From positions 1-64,000 of the forward strand of contig NZ_SLXV01000002.1 of assembly GCF_004341445.1 (NCBI RefSeq): a DNA stretch of 64,000 bases. The letters are read 5' to 3'. The notes under the pieces were generated by a model. That model was not told the DNA's origin. It made no database searches and saw nothing but the letters and a program-made list of their open reading frames with translations. This DNA is from Baia soyae. Lineage in GTDB: Bacteria > Bacillota > Bacilli > Thermoactinomycetales > Thermoactinomycetaceae. The first letter of the stretch is position 1; the number at the start of each line of letters is the position of its first letter. Made by a program: the position numbers and the translations under genes. Below are positions 57,235-64,000 of the stretch, piece after piece.

Positions 57235-58592
57235 ATTGACCCCTCCTTTGTCAGCGGAAAGGACATCAACACCGTTGTCCCCTCTCCTAGTTGACTATGA
57301 AATTCCAATGAACCACCATGCTTATTGAGGACACTATAACAGTATGTAAGACCAAGACCCATATTGTGTTCTAGATTTTGTTTGGTTGAAAAGAAAGGCT
57401 CTATAATACGATGTACATGTTTTTCAGGAATTCCTATACCTGTATCTCTTATTACGACTCTTGCTTGCTTAGAAGTATAGTCAATTCGAATAAATAGTTC
57501 CCCACCACTAGGCATCGCATCGATTCCGTTGATTAGGATATTATTAATGGCTTCTTCAATTTGAAGTTGGTCGCACATCCATCTAGATTCTATCTCAGGA
57601 AATGCCCGATGAACCGTAATCCCACTCTTCTCTAATAAAGGCCTCAATCTTTGTAGACTATTTTCTACCATTTCCGTTAAGCTATTTGAAGAAAGCTGTA
57701 ACTCTCTTTCATTTGTTTGATATTGAATTTTATCCAAAAGAAGCTGAATTCGCTCATAGGAATCAATAATGATCTTCACATCTGTCTGTAACTCTTTATC
57801 TCCACTTTGACTAGCCATATGGTCTACTTTGTAGCCTAATAATTTAATAATACCTAAATCATTTTTTAAAGAATGATGAAGAAAAGCGGTACCGATATGA
57901 ACTGCCTTGAGTGATTGGTTCATTTGATGCTTTTGAATTAATAATCTAACTCCCGCAAATCCATCTCTAAAAACGGAATATAAAAAGACTGCCATGGCAT
58001 ACATCACAATCCACATATTTAATCTCCATACATTTTCATAACCCAATCCACGAATCAGATTATTTGTAATGATAACAAATAGGATAGTCGGGATATAAGC
58101 AACATTGGTCCAAAATCTCTCCCGCTTCGCAAACGGATTTTCTTCCTTCATGTACGAATAAATTAATAGAAGTGATGCTGCTAACACATAAGGTCCAATC
58201 CAAACAAGTCCCGCTAAGTAAGGCACGCTAAAATGAGGATAAAATGGGTTTAATAAAAACGTGAGAATAATCGGAATAAAAAACAAGACAGACCATGCCC
58301 ACTGATTTTTTTTTGTAAGAGAAAATGATTTTACAATAGCAAACATAAGAAACGAATAGGGCACGCCATACTGAGTAATAAATGAAGTCAAGTTGTTACC
58401 AAACATAGCAACCCCGTACAAAAAGGAGTCAACTTCACAAAAAGGTATGATATCATCTTCTATGACTGCTGACAAACCACCCGATGCCCCACAAAAGGTG
58501 GTTGCACTTGCCCAACGAACACTTATGCTTTTCGGTTCCGTCACAATTAATACAATTCCTATTGCCATTAAGAACATAAAGACCAGTAGCAT
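57165..58592 (-). CDS. Membrane sensor histidine kinase
   Basis: 475 residues. About seven membrane helices in the first 225 residues (no large extracellular domain). The dimerisation/phosphorylation region has LHHSLKNDLGIIKLLGYK, and the HATPase region holds INNILINGIDAMPSGG (N box), RDTGIGIPEKH (G1) and MGLGLTYCYSVLNKHGG (G2). It probably senses a membrane-soluble signal. The C-terminal 23 residues overlap the regulator gene in another frame and lie beyond the kinase core. Confidence 0.9.
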   Translation of the reverse strand: MLLVFMFLMAIGIVLIVTEPKSISVRWASATTFCGASGGLSAVIEDDIIPFCEVDSFLYGVAMFGNNLTSFITQYGVPYSFLMFAIVKSFSLTKKNQWAWSVLFFIPIILTFLLNPFYPHFSVPYLAGLVWIGPYVLAASLLLIYSYMKEENPFAKRERFWTNVAYIPTILFVIITNNLIRGLGYENVWRLNMWIVMYAMAVFLYSVFRDGFAGVRLLIQKHQMNQSLKAVHIGTAFLHHSLKNDLGIIKLLGYKVDHMASQSGDKELQTDVKIIIDSYERIQLLLDKIQYQTNERELQLSSNSLTEMVENSLQRLRPLLEKSGITVHRAFPEIESRWMCDQLQIEEAINNILINGIDAMPSGGELFIRIDYTSKQARVVIRDTGIGIPEKHVHRIIEPFFSTKQNLEHNMGLGLTYCYSVLNKHGGSLEFHSQLGEGTTVLMSFPLTKEGSMWNQFASYWSKTIRGGNEDLPNT

Positions 58593-58623
58593 CGAAGATA
58601 TCCACCCTTAAATAGAGTCATTT

Positions 58624-59607
58624 TTATCTTAATTGTTGTTGAATAAACTGGGCGACATCTTGAGCAATTCTCTTTCGATATAAAGCAATTCCAGCATGCC
58701 CACATTGATAAAGAATGTGTTTTGGCTTCCCCCACGCATCCCAGAGTTGCTGTGAATCTGTCAATTCAACGTATTGATCATACAATCCACTCATAAGTAG
58801 GATGTTTTCTTTTGGAACTTTAGGCACGAATTGGCTGGGTTCTAAAATTCTCCAATGCTCTCGCAATGTATGATAATCCACACCATGGCTTTTTAAATCT
58901 TGTTTGATATCATTTCCTACTGGTGTATTCCACACCGTATGGGATAAGTTATTGGCATACATGACTGAGACTAGGAAATCTACTTCCTCTTCTACTACAC
59001 TGATCAAATTGGCAATCAGTCCACCTAAGCTAATCCCGATTACTACAATCTTACCGTCACGATGTTTCTTTAGCCAATAAACGAGTTTTCGAATTTCCGT
59101 TACCGCTTGTTGAAAAGCTTGAATCGTCCGTTCTATATGAGCACTGATCATATATTCTCCGCTATAATCCGATCTTACATCCATCCGGTTCATATGATGC
59201 GGGAGCATCACAAAAAAGAGATTATAGCCTAAAGCAGAAAAAGAATCGAGGAACAATTGTTTCCCGCGATTCAAACCATCACTCTTCCAACCATGTATCA
59301 CGATCACATGAACTTGTTGGTCTTTATTTTTTTGAAGATAGTACTCCCCTTGTGAGAGTTTCTGGCGTAAGTCTAACTCGATCCCGCTTGCATAAGAATA
59401 CGTGCCCATCTCATATTCTGTAAAAATTCCAGCTGGCTTAAGTTGAATATCGTCTAAAATCGGCTTAGGAAATGCTAAGCCAAGCCCTTCCTCAGTAGGC
59501 TCATAGACACTCCCACTAACTGGCTGGAACTGAGATTGTCTGCTTTTCTTTCGACAGAAGTTAGTCAATACGATCGAATCTACCAGCACAGACAGATATT
59601 TATTCAT
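58624..59607 (-). CDS. Alpha/beta hydrolase
   Basis: About 327 residues from the third in-frame codon (ATG 59607, AAGGA six bases upstream). Oxyanion segment VIVIHGWKSDG, nucleophile elbow VIGISLGGLIAN (about residue 205), late Asp in MSGLYDQYVE and His in YQCGHAGIALY near the end. The catalytic triad looks complete. The substrate (ester or thioester) is unknown. Lies just upstream of the two-component genes. Confidence 0.88.
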   Translation of the reverse strand: MNKYLSVLVDSIVLTNFCRKKSRQSQFQPVSGSVYEPTEEGLGLAFPKPILDDIQLKPAGIFTEYEMGTYSYASGIELDLRQKLSQGEYYLQKNKDQQVHVIVIHGWKSDGLNRGKQLFLDSFSALGYNLFFVMLPHHMNRMDVRSDYSGEYMISAHIERTIQAFQQAVTEIRKLVYWLKKHRDGKIVVIGISLGGLIANLISVVEEEVDFLVSVMYANNLSHTVWNTPVGNDIKQDLKSHGVDYHTLREHWRILEPSQFVPKVPKENILLMSGLYDQYVELTDSQQLWDAWGKPKHILYQCGHAGIALYRKRIAQDVAQFIQQQLR

Positions 59608-59718
59608 AGTCATTCCTTCCGGAAACTACGCTCTAATTCACGTATGGTATCATATTCAAATTTATGATTACTATATTACAAAAATATAATATCGTCAATT
59701 ATAAATATAATAATTTGC

Positions 59719-59883
59719 TTATACTAAAAACCAACAAAAAAAACGCCCAATTTCAGCGTTCGCAACCTTTTCATTTTCTTTTATTCTATCATTTGGTACT
59801 AAGACCTTGTGATCCGTATTTTCAAGAAAAACACCTAAACTCAGCACGACCATCAATTTTATAATGAAATGAACTTGCTTCAT
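59719..59883 (-). CDS. Candidate small membrane/secreted peptide (54 aa)
   Basis: An ORF with ATG 59881-59883 preceded by GAGGTGAG, 40 bases after the orphan ABC ATPase gene. It encodes a basic-hydrophobic N-terminus (KQVHFIIKLMVVLSLGVFL) then a polar stretch with ENTDHKVLVPNDRIKENEK. The last codons overlap a hairpin AACGC/GCGTT with T8, so termination may precede full translation. A real peptide or chance ORF cannot be settled from sequence alone. The rest of the 310-base gap is A+T rich with nothing else seen. Confidence 0.4.
   Translation of the reverse strand: MKQVHFIIKLMVVLSLGVFLENTDHKVLVPNDRIKENEKVANAEIGRFFCWFLV
59735..59762 (-). terminator. Possible terminator
   Basis: On the minus strand AACGC-N9-GCGTT is followed by TTTTTTT. 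The short 5-bp stem is weak. It would end the ABC ATPase (and small ORF) transcript. Confidence 0.45.
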
Positions 59884-59923
59884 ATTCTCACCTCACTTTT
59901 TTTGCTAGTTGCTCTGATATTGA

Positions 59924-60862
59924 TTAAATACTTTCCCTGATCGTTTTACCTGTCAATTCGATAAAGACATCTTCCAGCGTACCGCTTTCAATCCGTATTT
60001 TCTCCCACTCTACCGATCCGAATAAGTTACTACTAATTAGAGAATCCAATAGATGACGTGTAATAGGTGTAGCAGTAATACAAACTTCTTTTTTGCCTTC
60101 TGAGGTCTCCGTTATCCGTAGCTCGTTCACTCCTAGTTCATGTAACTGTTCCTCTGTCGGAGCAGATTCTACTTCAAAGATTAATTGTTGCTTGGGGAAA
60201 TGTTGAAAAATAAGGTCCTGCGGTTTCCCCTGAGCAATGATCTTGCCGTGATCTAGTATAGCAATCTGGTCACATAAAGACTCTGCTTCCTCCATCGAAT
60301 GCGTAGTGAGGAGAACACTACGTCCTCTTTTCTTCATGTCCTTGATCACTTTCCAAATATAGCGGCGTGCATGCGGATCTAGAGAGCTAGTTGGTTCATC
60401 CAAAAACAGGACTTCTGGATCCGATACGAGTGATACAGCAATTAACAACCGTCGCTTCTGCCCGTCTGTAAGTTTTTTCACCATCACATTCTGTTTATCA
60501 GCCAATCCCACTACTTCAAGAACCTCGAAAACAGGTCTTGATTTTTCATATAACGAGGCAAATAACTCTAGCATTTCTCGCACTCTTAAGTTTGGATATA
60601 AGTTTGCTTCCTGTGGTTGAAGCGCAATTTTCCCTAATAGTTTTGATCTACTTGTTGCCGAATTACTATTTACCATATGGATCTCTCCGGATGTGGGAGA
60701 GCGTAGCCCTATAATAGATTCCAAAATCGTCGTTTTTCCTGCTCCATTCGGTCCCAGTAGCCCAAACACTTCATTTTTTGCTACCGAGAAGGAAACATGA
60801 TCGACAACCACTTTTTCATCATACTTCTTAACAAATTCTTCGACTACAATCGAATTTTCCAT
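59924..60862 (-). CDS. ABC transporter ATP-binding protein without linked permease
   Basis: 312 residues from an ATG at 60862 (GAAAGGAC upstream). Walker A LLGPNGAGKTTILESI (about residue 40), Q-loop LQPQEAN, signature LTDGQKRRLLIAVS (unusual LTDGQ in place of LSGGQ), Walker B VLFLDEPTSSLDP, H-loop TTHSMEEAE, and a C-terminal domain as in DrrA/NatA-type drug or antibiotic exporters. No permease gene is adjacent; one would be expected downstream, where only a 54-codon ORF is found. Confidence 0.9.
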   Translation of the reverse strand: MENSIVVEEFVKKYDEKVVVDHVSFSVAKNEVFGLLGPNGAGKTTILESIIGLRSPTSGEIHMVNSNSATSRSKLLGKIALQPQEANLYPNLRVREMLELFASLYEKSRPVFEVLEVVGLADKQNVMVKKLTDGQKRRLLIAVSLVSDPEVLFLDEPTSSLDPHARRYIWKVIKDMKKRGRSVLLTTHSMEEAESLCDQIAILDHGKIIAQGKPQDLIFQHFPKQQLIFEVESAPTEEQLHELGVNELRITETSEGKKEVCITATPITRHLLDSLISSNLFGSVEWEKIRIESGTLEDVFIELTGKTIRESI

Positions 60863-61027
60863 AATAATATGTCCTTTCATAAGCCTGATTCTCAGGTGTA
60901 CATGCATCCGTATCATTTTTCTATTTTGATTTTATCTCGATAAATAAAAGTTAGAAAGTACCATGTTTTTTACTCTATTCAATTCAATATAAATGTTATA
61001 TAATTAAATTTTTATATTTAAAAAATC

Positions 61028-61075
61028 AAAGGGAGTCGTCCCTTTTGCGTTAAAAGCAGAACGACTTCCTTTATT
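61028..61075 (-). terminator. Terminator of the acyl-CoA dehydrogenase gene
   Basis: AAAGGGAGTCGT (61028-61039) pairs with ACGACTTCCTTT (61061-61072), one mismatch. On the minus strand it is followed by GATTTTTT. Confidence 0.75.
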
Positions 61076-61096
61076 TGTTATAAACAACCACAGGCA

Positions 61097-62812
61097 CTAC
61101 ACGTTAATTAAGGTTCCTTCCATAAAATCGCTTACAATTTCATCAAAATATTCTACACTCGGGATACAGGATGAACCGATCTCGTAGAGTTCAGGACGAT
61201 AAGCACGATTGCAGTAATACTTAGCTACCTTGATCATTCGCGTCTCATGATCCTGCTTCCATCCATTCTCCGCTTGCTGCATGAGGAAAATAACACATGT
61301 CAGTTGCGTTACGGATGTTAGAAAGTGAAGTGCGTGTGCTTGTTGTGTCAGATGATCGGCTTGGACTAGATAATCAAACTGGCTGCTCACTTTTTGTAGC
61401 TCCTGCCAAGTGATATCTCGTTCCTCTGCGTATTCAGGCAATGAAATCTCATTTAGTATGTTGGACAAGAAGCGGAAGAGGATATTCTGGTTAGTATCAG
61501 GTTGATTACGGCACATGTTTTTCCAAAATTCCAGTGCCATAATATTGGTTGCACCTTCCCACACTGTGTTCACTTGAGCATCACGAAGAAGCCTAGGTGT
61601 CACGTATTCTTCAATATACCCATTTCCACCGTGCATCTCTAATACCTCTTTTGCATGGAGAACCGATTGCTCGCTACACTTAACTTTTGTCATTGCCAGC
61701 AAACACCTTAGTAAGGTAGTGGTAGCAGAAGAAGAGTCTTCTTGTGTGGTATGAACGCGATCAAAATGTATGAGCATTTGCGCCACTAAGGTCCAATTTG
61801 CTTCTATATCCACCATCATATTAAGTAATGACTCTCGAATCATCGGATAGGAGATTAAAGAATGTCCAAATGTATGGCGCTCTGTTGCATAGGTGATAGC
61901 TTCCGAGAATGCCCGCTGCGAGATGGCAAGAGAACCCGTTGACGTACACATTCGCGAAACATTAAGCGCTTCTGCCATCAACTTAAATCCTTCCTGCTCC
62001 TTGCCAATTAGATATCCAACCGCATCTTGTAATATGAGTTCTCCACTCGCCACCGCTCGAACACCTAACTTATCTTTTAATCGCCTGATTGAAACGTGAT
62101 TCTTAGACCCATCCTTCAACTTATTTGGCAAATAAAACAAACTTAATCCCTTTGTTCCTAGCGTTTCTCCGGTACGTGCTAAAATGAGTGCTCCATCCGC
62201 ATCACAATTACTTGCAAACCACTTCTCGCCTGTCAAAAGATAATGATCCCCATTTTTAACCGCTTTTGTCGTAACGCTGCCTACATCCGATCCACCTTGA
62301 ATCTCTGTTAAGAAAGTAGCTCCTTGGTGTAGCGTCTCTCGGTTCATGCTTGCTAAGTGTGGTAAGAATTCCTTCCTCTGTTCCTCTGTGGCATATTTTT
62401 CAATCACAAATGCGACTGACATCGTTAAGGTAACTGGACATGTAAAGCCAACCTCTGCTTTGGACATTAACATAAACATCAACTGCGTATAGAAAAAAGG
62501 AATCTTACAAGGAACATCTTCCCGATATCTCCAACCCACCACACCCAGTTCATAACAATCACCCACGGTTTGCAGATAGCCTTCGTTATACCAAATTTCA
62601 TTAATCTCCTCCCCTTGTCGGTTATAACGGATTAGCTTAGGCGCTCCATCACGGTCTGTATACTGAGCTCGTTCTTCCATGGGACCTGCACAATATTCTC
62701 CTAATTGATATAGCCTCTCTTCTCCCCAATCTTTTAGATGAGATAAATGTTGCCGAAAATACCTTTGCATGATTGGATCGTTTTGATACCAATTGCGTTT
62801 CTTGTTATCCAT
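61097..62812 (-). CDS. Acyl-CoA dehydrogenase family protein (AidB-like length)
   Basis: 571 residues, longer than standard 380-residue acyl-CoA dehydrogenases. FAD motifs TFLTEIQGGSDVGSVTTKA (about residue 165), GEKWFASNCDADGALILAR, RHTFGHSLISYPMIRESL (about 315) and the C-terminal LEMHGGNGYIEEYVTPRLLRDAQVNTVWEGATNIM (about 395-430) are present. A long N-terminal and a further C-terminal helical domain are shared with AidB-type proteins. Oxidises an unknown acyl-CoA in the cytosol. Monocistronic. Confidence 0.9.
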   Translation of the reverse strand: MDNKKRNWYQNDPIMQRYFRQHLSHLKDWGEERLYQLGEYCAGPMEERAQYTDRDGAPKLIRYNRQGEEINEIWYNEGYLQTVGDCYELGVVGWRYREDVPCKIPFFYTQLMFMLMSKAEVGFTCPVTLTMSVAFVIEKYATEEQRKEFLPHLASMNRETLHQGATFLTEIQGGSDVGSVTTKAVKNGDHYLLTGEKWFASNCDADGALILARTGETLGTKGLSLFYLPNKLKDGSKNHVSIRRLKDKLGVRAVASGELILQDAVGYLIGKEQEGFKLMAEALNVSRMCTSTGSLAISQRAFSEAITYATERHTFGHSLISYPMIRESLLNMMVDIEANWTLVAQMLIHFDRVHTTQEDSSSATTTLLRCLLAMTKVKCSEQSVLHAKEVLEMHGGNGYIEEYVTPRLLRDAQVNTVWEGATNIMALEFWKNMCRNQPDTNQNILFRFLSNILNEISLPEYAEERDITWQELQKVSSQFDYLVQADHLTQQAHALHFLTSVTQLTCVIFLMQQAENGWKQDHETRMIKVAKYYCNRAYRPELYEIGSSCIPSVEYFDEIVSDFMEGTLINV

Positions 62813-62987
62813 ATAACTAGCTCCTCCGTAAAGATAGGATTTCTATTCTTTATTTCGACAATATTCAAATAAAAACCTATATAACTTTCCAAATGAGCGA
62901 GGCAATTTACATAGAAATAATAGGAAGTTAGGTGTCGGCAAATTCGGGAAGTAGATCAAGAGGAAATGGTAGAAATGAGGATATCAC

Positions 62988-63746
62988 ATGAAACAAACGA
63001 TCATGGAACAATTGAAACAGGTTGAACAAGAGTATGGAGTTACGATTTGTTATGCTGCTGAATCAGGAAGTAGAGCTTGGGGATTTGCTTCTCCTAACAG
63101 CGACTATGATGTTCGATTTATCTATAAGAGAAATGTACCGGCATATCTTTCATTAGATCCACCAAGGGATGTAATCGAAATCCCCATTCATCAAGACTTA
63201 GACTTCCATGGATGGGATCTCTTTAAGGCACTTCGTTTATTTCAAAGTTCCAACGCTACTTTGTTGGAATGGCTTTCTTCTCCGACCGTGTACAGAGAAG
63301 AAAGAGATTTTGCTGAGTCACTACGGGAATTAGCAAAAAATCATTTTTCCATTAGACGAACCAGTTTTCATTATTTAAATCTGGCAAAAGGACATGATCT
63401 TAGACAAGTGAATCAGAAGGAACAGGTTAAGATTAAAGCCTATTTGTATTTATTGCGATCGATCTTTTGTCTCAACTGGATTGAGCAAAATCAAACCCCG
63501 CCTCCTACACTTGTGTGGAGCCTGTTAGATGAAATAGATGTAGACCCTTGGATCAAAGAGAGATTTCAACAACTAGTAGACTTGAAAAAAGAATCGGATG
63601 AGTTGGGGCTGATTGGGGCAGACATAGAGTTGAATGATGTCATTCATCAAGAGTTAGCTCGTTATGAAGAGCAAATTCCTTCTTTACCGGATCGTAAGTT
63701 AGAGAGTAGTTTGTTAAATCGATTGATTTGGGAAGAGCTATCCTGA
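62988..63746 (+). CDS. Nucleotidyltransferase (RlaP/YcgL family)
   Basis: 252 residues. N-terminal pol-beta-like nucleotidyltransferase core with ESGSRAWGFASPNSDYDVRFIY (GS...DxD metal site, about residues 25-45) and a third carboxylate in DFHGWDLFKAL. It fits the family annotated as predicted nucleotidyltransferase or RNA repair-associated (PF10127). No RNA ligase partner is nearby. The start has GAGGATATC upstream. Divergent from the acyl-CoA dehydrogenase gene. Confidence 0.88.
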   Translation: MKQTIMEQLKQVEQEYGVTICYAAESGSRAWGFASPNSDYDVRFIYKRNVPAYLSLDPPRDVIEIPIHQDLDFHGWDLFKALRLFQSSNATLLEWLSSPTVYREERDFAESLRELAKNHFSIRRTSFHYLNLAKGHDLRQVNQKEQVKIKAYLYLLRSIFCLNWIEQNQTPPPTLVWSLLDEIDVDPWIKERFQQLVDLKKESDELGLIGADIELNDVIHQELARYEEQIPSLPDRKLESSLLNRLIWEELS

Positions 63747-63787
63747 TTTTTTCCATTTCATACATTAATTCATTCCATTATGGGAGC

Positions 63788-63864
63788 AAGCCCGGGGCAT
63801 GTACCTAGTCTGTTCCTACTTACGAAGAAACAAGTATTCCATTCTAGAGTGTATCTCAGACTAG
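63788..63864. repeat. Dispersed repeat copy C with a hairpin
   Basis: AAGCCCGGGGCATGTACCT matches the start of the repeat left arm at 12022, then diverges. CTAGTCTG (63805-63812) pairs with CAGACTAG (63857-63864) around a 45-base loop. It sits between the convergent nucleotidyltransferase gene and HAD gene. Confidence 0.55.
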
Positions 63865-64000
63865 TTACTCAGTAATTTTGCTTTCCCGAAGAATCTTCAT
63901 AAATTCTCCCAAGCCCTGATTCGGTTCCACAAGGAAAGTCATACAACCTGCTCGCTTCCCTGCTTGAATATCTGTATCCCTATCGCCCACCATCCATGAG
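63865..64000 (-). CDS. HAD-family phosphatase, C-terminal part (cut by window end)
   Basis: The last 45 codons read SWMVGDRDTDIQAGKRAGCMTFLV and end in RESKITE plus TAA. GDRDTDIQAG is motif IV of HAD subfamily IIIA phosphatases such as histidinol-phosphatase or GmhB-type sugar phosphatases. The rest of the gene lies outside the window. Confidence 0.8.
   Translation of the reverse strand, partial: SWMVGDRDTDIQAGKRAGCMTFLVEPNQGLGEFMKILRESKITE

Noticed and set aside
59664-59864. Plus-strand ORF of 66 codons between hydrolase and ABC genes
   Set aside because: No ribosome binding site; A+T-rich low-complexity translation; it overlaps the better minus-strand small ORF.

Overview
The window reads as a chromosomal segment of a low-to-moderate G+C, Gram-positive, probably endospore-forming member of the Bacillales. 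Strong AAGGAGG-type ribosome binding sites, frequent TTG/GTG starts, T-box and TPP riboswitches, PyrR attenuation and a divIVA-ileS-lspA-ylyB / pyrR / rqcH / Ca-ATPase order like the Bacillus subtilis ylm-pyr-ylo region all support this. Thermoactinomycetaceae is a plausible family, but that is only an inference. No rRNA, tRNA, CRISPR array or prophage module was seen.

Layout. (1) 0-9.3 kb: the 3' tail of an IS3-type transposase, a nitroreductase, an APC permease, a glycolipid-binding-like protein, pgi, a lipoprotein, dapF and a Ca2+ P-type ATPase (YloB-like). (2) 9.4-17.5 kb, accessory: a cadC-cadA metal-efflux operon with two palindromic operators on its promoter, a foldback repeat element, a GNAT acetyltransferase, a frameshifted HTH-TPR regulator divergent from a small protein, a secreted beta-rich protein and a lipoprotein, and an XRE-methyltransferase fusion. 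(3) 17.7-22.7 kb: rqcH, pcp, an intact IS200/IS605 element (tnpA-tnpB) that supplies the pcp stop codon, and a membrane protein. (4) 22.7-31.7 kb: the pyrimidine operon pyrR-pyrB-pyrC-carA-carB-pyrF-pyrE on the minus strand. It has attenuators before pyrR and before pyrB, and a third attenuator-like copy between carB and pyrF. pyrP, pyrK and pyrD are absent. (5) 31.7-47.1 kb, an island-like stretch lying between ylyB and pyrR, which are neighbours in B. subtilis: a dimodular NRPS (C-A-PCP-C-A-PCP-reductase) divergent from an MFS exporter, a TPP-riboswitch-controlled thiD-thiE-ykoE-ykoD-ykoC operon, a VTT/DedA-like membrane protein, a YciI protein and a MycE-like methyltransferase. (6) 47.2-56.4 kb: the conserved cell-division cluster ylyB-lspA-ileS-divIVA-ylmH-ylmG-sepF-ylmE-ylmD-ylmC. 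(7) 56.5-64 kb: a two-component system, an alpha/beta hydrolase, a small ORF, an orphan ABC ATPase, an acyl-CoA dehydrogenase, a nucleotidyltransferase and a truncated HAD phosphatase.

The strongest candidates for something new are three. The first is the compact NRPS-reductase plus exporter locus, predicted to make an N-acyl dipeptide aldehyde or a cyclised derivative. The second is the extra internal PyrR-type attenuator after carB. The third is a dispersed repeat family with a CCCGGGGCATGTA core, one copy of which is a 203-bp foldback element. All family assignments are by reading the sequence; no database search was run.
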